Of a stretch of DNA of 64,000 bases, positions 38,609 to 51,947 are shown piece by piece. A program made the translations under genes and the position numbers. The stretch lies in NCBI GenBank assembly GCA_001632425.1, contig KV425560.1, positions 480,418 through 544,417 of the forward strand, in the 5' to 3' direction. The notes beneath the pieces are model-generated. The model ran no database searches, had not been told where the DNA came from, and saw only the letters and a list, made by a program, of their open reading frames with translations. Source of the stretch: Neolentinus lepideus HHB14362 ss-1 (Eukaryota > Basidiomycota > Agaricomycetes > Gloeophyllales > Gloeophyllaceae). Within the stretch, counting starts at the first letter, position 1, and each line of letters starts with the position of its first letter.

Positions 38609-41606
38609 ATGTCGCTTGGTGAGTGAGGAGGGCGCCTGGCAAAGCCAAGTGAATTGTCTTTGCTTTTCTCGACTGCGTGCTGAGACCGTTCACTTGTCAC
38701 TACTGTATCGCTCTTCTATCTATTCTCAGAGACGCCCGTGCTGTTCTCCGCTTCCCCTTCCTTATCATCCATCGGAAAGCCGTCCGCAGACTCCCCGTCG
38801 CCGAACGCAGCTGCGCGTTCTCGCTCTCCTCTTCAACCTACGCCCACGAACCGCGAATTGGCAATGTTCGCTTCAACGCCGCCATTGCCAGACGGCTCTG
38901 AGTCGTTCTCTTCATTTGACGCCCACAGCGACGCGCCTTCACTCGCGGACATCGAGCCCGAGAATGCCAGAGGTGACGACGGCGCGCAGAAGGAGCTGAA
39001 ACTTGAGGTCGATCCAATAATCGTGGAGGCCTTGAGAAGTAAGGATCGTTTGTTTGTGTTGCGATTGGGAGAGCAGATGGAAAGTCTCATTACTGAACAA
39101 AAGTGGGTTTTGTTATCCTCTCCTGCTACCATGTTTATCCCAGCTCTCTGGGTACCGGATACCATGAAATTGCATTCCTTCGGTATCTCGGCTCGTAAAA
39201 ACAAGTCGTGTAGCCTGTTCGATACCGTCCATCTGTTTTATTGTCCACTAATCAATGTTTGTTCATCAAGGACCCAAATTGATGTTCAGCCCAGCACAAC
39301 GTATCAGAAACTTCTCGTTCATCGATGCGCAGGATACTACAAGCTTCGTCCTGAGAATGACTCCGTGGCCAAGGGTCTCGTTATCATACGCACGTTCGAG
39401 AGCAAGATGTAAGGCCTCTTTCGCTACGCCACCTGGGTTTTAAACTCATGACTGACTCTCTTCCACTATTCTGACAGTCCCAGTCGAAGGCTCAGTGACT
39501 TGGTACCTGTCGAGCTACCTTCTGCACCAGCGTTCAAGATCATGATGCGCGGATCCAAAGACCGTCGTTCCAAGGCCCTCTCTCAAGCTGGCTCAGTTGC
39601 TGGGGATGACGCTGACTTATCTGATGTCGAACCCTCCGAATCAGGTAGCATTGGTGGCAGGAGCAGTGTGACCAGTAAAAAGCACATGACCATCGAGGAG
39701 AGAGAAGCCGCGTACAAGGAGGCGCGAACTCGGATTTTTATGGATTTTGAAGAGAAGGAGAAGGAAAAAGAAAAGGACATGAGTGGTAGCTCCTCCACTC
39801 GCAGTCTTGTCTCCGGTTCTGGTGGAGAAACCAGTAGTGTTGGCGACATTGACGATTCTAATAGCACCGCGCCGACGGAGAGCGAGTGGTCAGGTCCTAT
39901 CGCCCACGACAAGAGGGAGGTCAGACGTGGAAAGGGTTCATCTAACAGGTCTCTACGGTCTTCTGCCCGCGGCTCGCGTGCCACATCCCCAGCCTTCACC
40001 TATGCTTCCTTATACGAACCTCCTGTAGCGGGAAGCTCGTACGATCCACAGATGGGTGTACCTCCTCCACAAGGCTATGTTCCTCAATATATGTATCCTT
40101 ATCCTGTGCCTCCCGGTCAGGCACCTGGCCAAGGCTATCTCGCACCCTTCCCTTACTATGCACCCTACCCGTATCCACACCAGGCTTATCCTTTGACACA
40201 ATCCGAACCTGTCAGTCCATCGGGCGGGGAGATGTATGGTCCTTTCTCTCCGCCACATGTAGGTTACAATCCCTATACCTGGGGCCCTCCTCAGCAACAG
40301 CTTCCGCCACCAGGGTCGGTACAGGGCCAACCTTCCCAGCCTCAGCAGAGTCCTAATCAGCCTACTGGGATACCTCAGTCTCAACCAGTCCCGCAGTATC
40401 CTCTCCCGAATGCCCCTATGTACGCCCCTCCGTACGCCCCTCCACATATGTATGGTCAGTACCCCATGCCTCCTTACTATCCGGCTCAGTCCGCACCGCC
40501 GCCACAACTGGCGCAGCCCATGCCCACATCACCACAGATGCAGCCGCAGTTGATGTATCCCACTGAGTTGTCTTTCGCTAATGGACCTAGCTCGCCCGCT
40601 AGGACCAGTGCCAATGGGAATGGGAGCGGTAATGGGAGTGCAAACCATAGCCGGACGTCGTCGAGGAATGGTTCCAATCATGGTGGAAGACGCGGAGCTC
40701 CACAGGCGCGGCATGCTTGGACGTATGGTCCCGGTGTTGGTAACTACGGAGGGAATGAGACTGTTGGGCCTCGTCTCACTTCATCAATGCGAAGACAATC
40801 GGGTGCGTCTAATCTCAGCAGTCTCAGCACGGGCAATAGGACGCCAGGCGATGAGACATCTTCAATTGCAGTAAGTTCTTCGTTCTTTCGCTGCATCCTT
40901 GTATATTGGTCTATGAATGTTAAACAAACCGTCTATCCACTAGTCTTCTTCTACGTCATCCTCGTCACGTCGCACATTCACGTCTACATCCACGACTTCA
41001 AAACATCCATTACCGGCTCGGCCTGACTGGGCAGTGGGTTTGAAGCCCCAGCCTCATCGCCATCATGACCATAACAACAACGGAAATGGGTCTACTCAAC
41101 AACAGTCCCAGCCATCACCCCCTCAATCAACCGACTTCCCGCCGCTAACCCTCTCGCCGCCTCCCAAGGCACCCGTCACTGCTGGTGCTTGGACCAACTC
41201 CTCGTCTACTCGGTCAATTCTGATGCCTAACGCCGCTCAACCCGGTCAACCCAGCACGTATGGCAGCGCTCTGGTGCAGTACCCGAATTCCAATGGGAAC
41301 GCTAACCAGACGCCTCGCCTCGATTCCCAAGCTTTTGAAAGACCGCCTCCTAAGGGATCCGCAGAACTCTTCAACCCTAAAGCTCGACGGCCTACGGTCA
41401 GCATGAACGCTGCTGGAAGCAAGACTAGCTCACCCCCCGTCCAAGACAAGACGCGAGGAGTCTCAGATGCTGCAGTCAACACTACTCTGGCTGACAAGAT
41501 GGGGGCAATGACAATGACAGTTGACGGGAAGGACGCTGCTCTTGGAGCAGTCAATCCAGACTTTGCAAGCAGCCCGCGTTCCGATGCCGCTCTTTCTGCC
41601 TCATAG
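38609..41606 (+). CDS. R3H-SUZ domain RNA-binding protein
   Basis: Exons: 38609-38618 (10 nt), 38730-39102, 39271-39408, 39478-40870, 40944-41606; 858 aa. An R3H domain (about 108-180: VEALRSKDRLFVLRLGEQ; IDVQPSTTYQKLLVHRC; YYKLRPEN) is followed by a SUZ motif (about 192-262: FKIMMRGSKDRR and TIEEREAAYKEARTRIF). This pair is found in Encore/R3HDM-type proteins that bind single-stranded RNA. The rest is Pro/Tyr/Gln-rich (PYYAPYPYPHQAYP and similar), compatible with phase-separating mRNP proteins. Near the C-terminus is PLPARPDWAVGLKPQP. The first exon codes only MSL plus one base; its 111-nt intron is the leader intron. The 168-nt intron 39103-39270 is a multiple of three and open, so its retention would keep the frame, but splicing restores a normal R3H fold. 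Confidence 0.88.
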
Positions 41607-41931
41607 CTTTTCGTGACGGACCTACGCTTTCACACCATATCACCACATTCATCGATACTGCATACTGTCTCGTCTTGTTTGTCTGATTTTCGCGTTTGCC
41701 GTACTACTGGTACTATTGCCGTACATGTGCATGTGCATTTTCTGTTGTATTCAGATAACGAAGCTTAGGCTGTTAGATAGTACTAGAGCAAATGCACAAT
41801 AAGAGAATATTTCTTGGACATATTGTTATCGAAGATAATGAGGTTGTGCAGCTTCAAAAATTTATTGTATTCTCTTTACTATAATAACAGTGTTTTCGAT
41901 TCGACTCAGCTATTGACCATCAACCCACGAT
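41607..41931. other. Convergent intergenic spacer
   Basis: 3' flanks of the R3H-SUZ gene and the aldo-keto reductase gene; AT-rich, no gene. Confidence 0.6.
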
Positions 41932-43762
41932 CTATGCATGGCCGATGACGGCCAAGGGAGTGTAAGGTTCCTCCAGATACTTGATCTCTCCATCCGTAAG
42001 CTTAATGTTAACAGCGTCTGTGATGGCTCTGTTAGTGTGGCATCAGTTGAACTGGGTTTCTGTTATACATACCGATGTTCTCCTGGAGGCTCTTCAAGTT
42101 GGTGGTACCGACAATTGGTGCAGTGACGACTGTGAGAAAAGTATAGGTGAAGATAAGAAATTTAATAATGAACAGGAAGAACTTGCCATCCTTGCTCATG
42201 CTCCACGCGATAGCGATCTGAGCCATGGAGACGCCCTTCTTCTTGGCGAGCTCCTCAACACTGAAGAAAGACACAATCAACTAGTACCTATCGTGAGTCA
42301 GTTATACGTACCGATCCACGATCTGCGCAGTCGATCCATCCTTCGGAAACATTTTAATCATCCTGGGGGTGTAATGATATGGATAACAAATCATTGCATT
42401 CTCAGTTCATGCCACATACCTATCGGTTTCAGTGCGCTTCGTCGTCTCGCGCAAAGGCCTCGTGAGGAGACCACGAGCCAGTGGGGACCAGGGGATCGCG
42501 CCCACACCGAAGTGCTGCAGGAGAAAGAGGAGCTCGAGTCGAGCGGAATACAGGTGGGGTAGCGCGTACCTTGAGAGTAGGGAACATCTCACGCTCCTCT
42601 TCGCGGTATATGAGGCTGTGGTGGTTCTGCATGGAGATGAAGGGCGTGAGGTTGTTTGCGATGGCATAATCTACAGAACACTGTCTATTAGGTGCATTCC
42701 GCCGGATTCAAGCTACTGAACGTACTCTGCATAGCATGAACTGTAGTACAGAGTCCGGGTAATCGGTTAGCAATGTGAATGATAGAAGTTGATTAATATC
42801 CGTACATTGGTATGCCCAGCAGGAGCTCATGCCGATGTACCGGACATACCCCGCTTTGACTACGTCGTGGAGAGCTTGCATCTGTCATCGCTATAAGCGG
42901 GTCATAGAATATATGCGAGAAGAATATACTTACTGACTCTTCAATGGGCGTCTCCGGGTCAAAACGGTGGCCTACACCAACATGAGAAAATGCATGAGCT
43001 TTGTGACTGAAACGCTGAACCCACATTGAAGAAGGTCAATGTAATCGAGCTGCAGACGCTCGAGACTTTTCTTGACGGAGTCAAAGATGTGCTATCCAAA
43101 CAAGTTAGCCATCTTTTTTCATTCAACGCAGACGGATGAGCCCTCGCCTTCCTACTGAGACCGTGCTGGTTGACATAGCCAGCGGAATCTGGATCAGGGT
43201 GAGCGAAGGCGTTCTCTCCGATCGTCTTCCCGACTGCGAAGAAGACCTGATAACCTTGTGTTAGGTTTATTTGTGCTTCAAGCCATTTTGGGGATGGTAG
43301 CTCACCTTGGTCATAACAACGATCTCATCGCGAGGGAGATTTAGTTGCTTGATGGCCTTTCCGAGGATGACCTCGGATAAACCATTGGAGTAGGCCTACG
43401 TTGTGTCGCCGGCGTTTACAGAAAAGAAATCAGAGAACTAGACGAGGGACATACATTGGCCGTGTCAAAAGCGTTGACACCAGCGTCGTAACTGAATCAA
43501 AGCGTCACCAGATATATCAGGATTTATTCCGTCCGAACAGACATTACGATGACTCACGCGTATTTGATATGCTCAATCGCCTCCTCTTCGGGCAAGACCC
43601 ATCCCTGCCAGTCGGGGCTACCATAGGACATGCACCCCAGGATGACTTTCGATACCTTCAATCCGGACTGACCCAAGCGCACTTCAAAGTATTCAGCAGA
43701 CCATCTACCCATCCTCTTAATTATAACTAACCGTAGGGCATCTTCTTGGTCAGAGTTGCCAT
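41932..43762 (-). CDS. Aldo-keto reductase
   Basis: Fifteen exons: 43762-43732, 43681-43558, 43491-43455, 43395-43306, 43246-43148, 43091-43025, 42971-42934, 42881-42806, 42740-42726 (15 nt), 42670-42570, 42514-42420, 42362-42312, 42260-42187, 42129-42073, 42017-41932; 346 aa. The tetrad is complete: D61 and Y66 (FDTANAYSNG), K94 (VVMTK), H151 (LLQCHRFD). Other motifs: GQSGLKVSKVILGCMSYG, IGMSSCWAYQ, FISMQNHHSLIYRE, GVGAIPWSPLARGLLTR, IVGTTNLKSLQENI. These fit the AKR9/AKR-type NADPH-dependent reductases common in fungi, close to versiconal-reductase-like and aryl-alcohol-dehydrogenase-like enzymes. Two introns use GC donors (42186 and 43147). The substrate is not predictable. Confidence 0.93.
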
Positions 43763-44425
43763 TATAAATTACACACGATCTAGTGAAAGGACACTTGAAG
43801 TCAGTAGAGGGCGCCGAGAACGAAGCTCTGAAGTCTCAACTCTTTATATATCACTTGCTTTCTAAGCTTTCTCAAGGCATCAAGTTTCAAGGAAGAGCTA
43901 AACATACTTCCAGCCTTGGTCTCGTCTGTCTGTTATACACGTCCACCCTACACACTGGACTGCATTCAAAGTGCAACGGATACATTAGAGAGATGCGTTG
44001 CTACCTATAGATCGCCGGTATACATCTACCTTCAAAATACTTGACTTTGACGCATTAATTCCCTAGCGCCGTTGCGCTCCTGCCCTTACCCCCGTTAGCT
44101 CAGAAAACGTAGGATCAGCCTTAAGGCCTAAGGCCGAAGGGCAATGGCCCCCGACTAGTCGATTTGTGGCATCGGGCCGCTATCAAACTCACTGGACTTG
44201 GTCGAACCATATAAGTATCTCTGACAGCTTTCATTCTATCAAAATTCTGTCTTGTAGGATTAATCTGCACGTGAAATGGAGTAGATTTACCAGAGGGATA
44301 AGAAAACGGGCGAAATTTGAGGATTCAGTGTACAAAAGTAGCGGTGACTAGCCGGCCCGCACCATAGCCACTTTTCGCTTACAAATCAAGATCGAGGATA
44401 TGTTAGTTTCTTTGTGGCAAGAACC
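43763..44425. other. Intergenic region with small inverted repeat
   Basis: Upstream of the aldo-keto reductase. Around 44118-44135 the sequence CCTTAAGGCCTAAGG is a short palindromic patch, related in core (AGGCCT/TTAAGGCC) to patches at 15820 and 52936. No gene. Confidence 0.5.
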
Positions 44426-46099
<1,674 letters not shown>

Positions 46100-49014
46100 A
46101 AGCGTTGACCGCTCCCGTTAGGACGTACAGTGCTGTTGATTGTCCAACCTTCTATAAGCGCATTCACTAATGCTGGAAAGATATCCAGCATTGGCCTCTT
46201 CTAATTGATCTTCACGCTTCTGTCCGTCCTACTATGGGCGGGCCCAACATTCATTGTGCCAGCATCGTTTAGCCGTTGTTACATTCCATATAGAGCGGAG
46301 CTTTGACATTTGTTTGTAATCCAGAGTCGGAAATATAACCTCATTTAGATACCATCGTTTGACTGAATGAATGAGATCAATCTGCCAATATCAATTATAG
46401 TCATTGTATCCCGTGTCGTTCCGCTATGTCTTTCTTCTTCATCTTTTTGGACATCCAATAAGTCTCTCATTAGCATTTCCGAGGGTCTTGTGATGAACCG
46501 ATAACAACACGACCCCGAACTTTCTGGATTCACTATAGAAAGGCAGAGGTGATTCCATGTATTTGAAGGGAAATGGACCTCAGAAAGGATCTTGGCAACA
46601 CCCGTCTGAGTGCCTGAACAATGTGATAATATTTGTGTATATCCGCGCAGCGCGGTGCTCGTAGGATACTTCTCACACACAGGTTGGCGCGGTGCCTACA
46701 TTCCATTATCATCTTGAGAAAAGAAGGGGATGATAACGAAAAAGACTCCTACAGATGGGAAGAGCACCTCTCAATAGAGTCGAAGTGCTGCTCCGAACAA
46801 CAGGGCCCAATGACAGCTTTACGATGAAGGCTATCAGTGATCAATAGGAAGGCGAGATACAATTATATTTACTCAAACATTAACTTTGGCTTCCGCAGGC
46901 TTCTAGGCGGATTACCTTCAAAAGGTAGCACGCCGGAACGATCTTGCACTTCCTGATCAGCATATCCTATTGAGCAACAGAACATCCGGTAAGAGAAGAG
47001 TTTGTATTGACGGAGAACATATTCGGTGTGTCGATCAGTCCCTTGCTATTGAGAACCCATCAAATGCCCTCCCTTGGTTCAATTGCGTGCTTCGAAATAG
47101 GACTTCTCCAATGCGCGAATGATGAGAAGACATCACCAGTTAGTTCACATAAACGCCGCTGGCTGTGGCACAGACACCCCTCTTCCAGCGAGCGATAAAT
47201 CGTTATAGAGCTTCAGAAAATTATCTGCCCGTGGAGCTGCCGGCGCGAAGCAAACCCATCTAGGTAGCTGGCTCCATATCGGGCGCTACCCATTAGTATG
47301 CCCTGTATGCTAGCAAGAGACTTCGAAAGGCGTTATGGACTCGGAACCGGCCATTTTCCGATTAAGTTTTGAGCACACACCTCATGTCGTCGGAGGTGTT
47401 CAAGTGCAGCTGGCACTTCTCCCGGTTCTCTCACAGTGCGATGTGGCATGGGAGCACCTTCCCTACGTACTGGGGCGACTTCTGATGATGTCGTGGAAAT
47501 TTAGCCTGAGGGCGGATCCTACAAGTCGCAGATGACTTACACTGGATTGCACCATGGACGGACCGTTTTTCTCCTCGGGACATCTGGAAGAAGAGACAGC
47601 TGAGCGTCGATCAGGGCATCTAGCGAAGTGGACCGCGTTCACAAAAAGTCCGAGATTATCGATAGAGGTGCTGTGAGTCCAGCGGTGGCACCATAGAGCG
47701 TGCAGCTACTCACCTCGCGTGTCCCGAGGGCCGGGCGGGGACAGCTATACACCCTTACGCGGAGATGGGTGCGCACGATGCGAAGCGAGAATACAGCGGA
47801 GTGGAAGAGATGAGAAAAACCCGATGAGCAGTACTAGCTTGCTGGTACCAGAAGCCGAAAGTCGAGCATACCCTCACTCGCCCGCGCGACTCCTTGGCGC
47901 AGAAGAAGTCGTCCTGCAGATGTGGGCGAGCGACAGACTAGCTCGAAAAAATCTTCCGAATTACTGGAGCTAAGATGCACATCTTGACCAAGGACGAGTC
48001 AAGGGTGTATAATGGTGTGACGATAGCAAGAGGAGTACGAAGACCCCCGGCAGGCTATTCTGCGTTCCTGGCCCATGGTGCCATATTCACGGTTTCATAT
48101 GTTAATAGGGAGCGACGGCCATAAGGGTTTGTAGAGTTGCCCCGCGTATATCAACAAGAGGTGCACGTAGGGAAAGACCACGACAAAACAAATTAGTTGA
48201 ACGCCTCTACCAACGAGCATCCTCAGAGTGCGAAGATGCTCTCAGGTAGTTCAGCAAGAGGCTGGATGAACGTAGCAGCAACGACAAGCGCCAGTGTGGC
48301 GTCCACGCAGGACAAGCGAGATCAAGATTCACTCAACGTTTAGTGCAATGAGCTCACCTGTTTCTACGTACAATGGGATCCATGACAGATTTTTCTCACC
48401 GACCCTATTGTACGTAGGCGTCGCTTCAAACTTCATCATGACGACGATCAGCCTTGCTGACATGTATCCATCCTCTTCCCCTTCGGTCTGGCTTCGGCGC
48501 AGACATGACCTGCACAGTGTTGGAGTGAACAACCCAGTCTACGCATCCGAACGCCGCATACGTCGGGATCAGATATATGGGCCTCCAAATGCGAGGCTGG
48601 GGGTCATCGCCGCGCGTCGGCCGCGGGTGTGCAGATGGCAATGTCAGACGAGAGTACGTCACGCCGATGTTGAATTGGGTCTTGGAACGATGTCCACCGC
48701 CACACAAGGAAGGCGAACTCCCAATGGCGAGCCTAGAACTAGTCGTACCTGGTCATGGTCATGTCTTCACACTAGCAGACGACAGCGCCAGGGAGGAGTA
48801 CGCCAAATCGAGGCCGATGATGCTGAGGGTCGTGAAGTATATGTCGAGGTGCGGTAAAAGAGGGATGGGACAAGCACATGAAACCGTGTTGCATTTCGAT
48901 ATGAGCAAACAGGATGTATACCATTTGCACAGCCAAGCCGCTTGACGATGATAAAATACAAACAAATAGGGGACGCGTAAATTATTGTGCGCGAAAGGGA
49001 TCGATGCTGTGAGG
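46100..49014. other. Gene-poor stretch, 2.9 kb
   Basis: No frame here joins by splicing into a recognisable protein. The best candidate, plus-strand 48577-48945, includes ELVVPGHGHVFT, slightly like the VPGHG loop of metallo-beta-lactamase-fold hydrolases, but no metal-binding HxHxDH segment is visible upstream. With the RVB1 remnant it forms a 4.6-kb degenerate block between two intact housekeeping-type genes. It may hold further unrecognised decayed genes. Confidence 0.4.
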
Positions 49015-49616
49015 CTATGACTGGAAACGCCGCATGGTCTGGATCTCGGAGAGAAGCGCGTTGAGACGGTCGTCGTCAATTTTGACAAGGCTGTGCATAC
49101 GTGAGTGGAGAGTGTTCAGGTCGCCGCACGAGACAAACCTAGGGATGGTGGATTTGGCTTCTTCGGCGTCGGCGGGGCAGAGGTTTGCGATCTGGGCGGT
49201 TTCGAATTGGGTAAGGAGGGGTTCGCGGCGGAGAGTCCTGATAAACGAGGTTAGATATGTGGCACCGCTAATGGAAAATTGCGCACTCTCGTACGGCGCT
49301 AGCGGCCTCGGTGGTGTTGAATTTGGCAAAAGCCTTGACGTACTCGAGGGTTTTGTTGTAGACGCTAGCGTATACCAAAGTGAATAGATGTCAGTGAAGT
49401 CATATGGAACATACGCAGTATCTGGTGCGTCCTTGTCGCGGTTTTCGAGGAGGTACTTGACCTCGGAGATGAGCAGACAGCCGGCGTTGTTGAAGGCTAC
49501 ACCGGTCGAGTTCAACAGGCGCAATGAGGAAGAACATGACACTGACCCGGTCCCAACTTCAATACGGACGCGTCCTCCTCCTCTGCTTGAGGACGGTGCC
49601 TCAGTCTTGTGGTCAT
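49015..49616 (-). CDS. RPB4: RNA polymerase II subunit RPB4
   Basis: Exons: 49616-49547, 49496-49415, 49364-49287, 49237-49139, 49090-49015; 134 aa. The sequence EEEDASVLKLGPAFNNAGCL, then LISEVKYLLENR, EYVKAFAKFNTTEAASAVRE, LTQFETAQIANLCPADAEEA and DDRLNALLSEIQTMRRFQS match the RPB4 core (the HRDC-like helical fold). The length is close to human RPB4 (142 aa); the long yeast-specific linker is absent. RPB4 pairs with RPB7 to form the Pol II stalk, acting in initiation, RNA exit and mRNA decay. Start chosen at MTTRLRHRPQAEEE; an in-frame longer reading from 49674 has no similarity. Five short exons, introns of 48-50 nt. Shares a promoter region with the xylulokinase gene. Confidence 0.93.
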
Positions 49617-49642
49617 GGTTGAGTGGCAGTTGTACCGGGCAG

Positions 49643-49686
49643 CCAATCAGCCCGCGTCTGATCCGCCTCGGCATGTCCCAGCCAAT
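49643..49686. promoter_or_regulatory. Two CCAAT boxes in the divergent RPB4/xylulokinase promoter
   Basis: CCAAT at 49643-49647 and 49682-49686 on the plus strand, inside the 341-nt gap between the two start codons. Such boxes bind the HAP/NF-Y complex in fungi. Confidence 0.45.
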
Positions 49687-49884
49687 GAGGAAGCTGCCCA
49701 GGATCAGCCTAGACTCCCCGCATGCATTACTCCGGAAATACGCCGGGCAGGAACCGGACCGGACCTGCTCTCGACGCCGAAAGACTCTGAGAGCGCGTAC
49801 GGGCTGGCTTGCTCGCTACTCTGTCCAATTACTCATGATTAGGCGCGGTTGTTGTCAGGCCCAGGGCGAAACCCCTTCTCGGCC

Positions 49885-49890
49885 TATAAA
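49885..49890 (+). promoter_or_regulatory. TATA box of xylulokinase gene
   Basis: TATAAA 68 nt before the ATG, in a CT-rich context, giving a usual fungal start-site distance. Confidence 0.55.
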
Positions 49891-49957
49891 TTCCCCCATA
49901 CCCATCCATTAATTTCTCTACTCCGCACCCCATACTGTCGCTGATACTGCTAGCTCA

Positions 49958-51947
49958 ATGTCGACCCCGCAGGACCCCCTTTTCCTCGGCCTCGACTTGT
50001 CGACGCAGGGCCTCAAAGCTCTTCTCGTCGATGAGGAGGGTCTCGTAGTCGCTGAGCACGCAGTCCACTTTGACAAGGATCTTCCCCACTTTGGCACCGT
50101 CAACGGCGCCGTGAAGGGCCCCGAAGAGGGCGAGGTGTGTTTGCCACAATCCCCAGCACTAGACTCTACTGACGCTCGTGACGGCCCAGGTAACCTCACC
50201 TGTGCGCATGTGGCTCGAGGCCCTTGACCTCGTCATGGATCGCATGAAGGCTTCGGGCACCGACTTTTCCTCCATTGTCGCCATCTCTGGCGACGGCCAG
50301 CAGCACGGTTCCGTCTACTGGACGCCCACCGCGCCCTCCCTCCTTGCCTCTCTCGATCCTGCCCAACCTCTCGCTTCTCTTTGCCCGCCCTTCGACCCCC
50401 AGGCGCCGTCTCCTCTCCCAGTGGAGCAAAATGACAAATCTGCGTTCAGCTTGTTGCGCTCGCCCATCTGGCAGGATTCCTCGACGACTAAGGAGTGCCG
50501 TGCCCTCGAAGCTGCTGTCGGTGGCAAGCAAGCCCTTGCGGACTTGACCGGCAGCAGGGCATACGAACGATTCACTGGGCCGCAGATCATGCGGGTAAGA
50601 ACATCTATTCACATTTGATTTATGAGTAATTGCTAATCACACCTAATCCATAGATACGCAGAGTGTACCCGGACGCCTACGCAAACACCGTCCGCATCTC
50701 TCTCGTCTCCTCCTTCCTACCTTCCGTCTTCCTCCAGGACTTCGCGCCCATCGAAGTTTCTGACGCATCAGGTAAGCTCCCTCCTCACTCCCTGACGCGT
50801 TTTTAACTCAACTGCCGATTATCTAGGCATGAACCTCACCAACATCCTTACCAACAAATGGGACCCCACCCTCGTCTCCATCGCCGCCTCCTACCCCAAC
50901 CCACCCTCCACCTCCACGTCTTCCGACCTCCTCGCTAAACTCGGCCCCGACCCCGTCACCGGCGCTTCCCCCTTGGGCACCATTGGCGCCTGGTGGGTGA
51001 AGCGGTACGGCTTCTCTCCAGACACGCTGATCTCTCCGTTCACGGGCGACAACCCCGCGACGATGCTCACGCTCTCACAGCCCGCGGACGGCATCCTCTC
51101 CCTCGGCACCTCCACCACCTTCCTCTTCTCCATCGCGCCCGCGCCCCAGCCCCCCGCGCGCTTCACCACCTCCCACATCCTCGCCCACCCAGCGTTGGAC
51201 GGCGGGTTCATCGCGATGCTGTGCTACAAGAACGGCGCACTCGAGCGTGACCGCACGCGGGACAACTACGCGGGGGGTGACTGGGCGAGGTGGGGCGCGA
51301 TGGTCGAAGAAGAGAGGGAGAAGCGCGAGCGCAAGCGGGACGAGGCCGCCGAGTATCTCGGGTTCTACTTCGGCCTGAGAGAGATCATACCCCCCGGCGT
51401 GCAAGGCTCCTTCTTCTACAAACTCCCCATCCTTCGCAATCCCTCCCTTCACTCCCCATCCTACGGTACCCCGGAGCGCATCGACGAGTCCGCCTTCCCT
51501 ATGACGCTCCACCCGCTCTCCACCCTCCGCACGCAGCTCCTCTCCATCCTCTCGCGCATCCCCCAGATCCTCCCGCCGTCCGCGCCCCCGCTGAACAGAC
51601 TCATTCTCACCGGCGGCAGCTCCGCGAACCCGGTCATTCAGCAGATGGCTGCGGACGTCTTTGGCTTGCCCGCGTACGTGCCCGACGGGTCGAAAGAAGC
51701 GGCGGCAGTTGGGGGCGCGTGGCTGGCCAGGTGGGCGTGGTGGCGCAAGCAGCGGGGTGCAGGTCTTGGGGAGGGTACGTTTGAGGAGATGACGGCGAGT
51801 TTGAGGGAGAATGTGAAGAAGGTGGCGGAGCCGAGTGGGGATGAGCGGGTGAGGGGCTTTTATGAAGGGATGGTGGTGTCTTATAGGGTATGTGAGGATA
51901 TGGTGGTTAGAGAGTGTGAGGAGAGAGAAGGGGGTCCGTTGGCGTAG
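49958..51947 (+). CDS. D-xylulose kinase (FGGY family)
   Basis: Exons 49958-50134, 50190-50594, 50654-50771, 50827-51947; 606 aa. FGGY kinase motifs: LGLDLSTQGLKAL (N-terminal phosphate binding), SGDGQQHGSVYW, SPIWQDSSTTKEC, GSRAYERFTGPQI, GDNPATMLTL, LSLGTSTTFLFS and the C-terminal LTGGSSANPVIQQMAADVFG, VPDGSKEAAAVGGAW. The GDGQQHG and WQDSSTT segments separate xylulokinases from glycerol kinases. It phosphorylates D-xylulose to D-xylulose 5-phosphate, feeding xylose into the pentose phosphate pathway, useful for a wood- or litter-degrading fungus. The GC-rich third positions suggest high expression. Four exons, all in frame. The C-terminus has charged repeats (EERERREKRER-like stretch around 440), probably a species-specific insert between helices. 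Confidence 0.94.

Noticed and set aside
44088..44140. GTTAGCTCAG, resembling a tRNA D-arm
   Set aside because: No matching B-box or acceptor stem follows; the sequence goes into an AGGCCT palindrome.
48577..48945. Metallo-beta-lactamase-like frame with VVPGHGH
   Set aside because: Only one weak motif; the metal-binding HxHxDH segment and GDTLF-type motif are absent upstream, so I did not call a gene.
50993..51784. Arg/His/Pro-rich long frames in alternate frames of the xylulokinase gene
   Set aside because: Caused by high GC at third positions of the real gene; no independent support.
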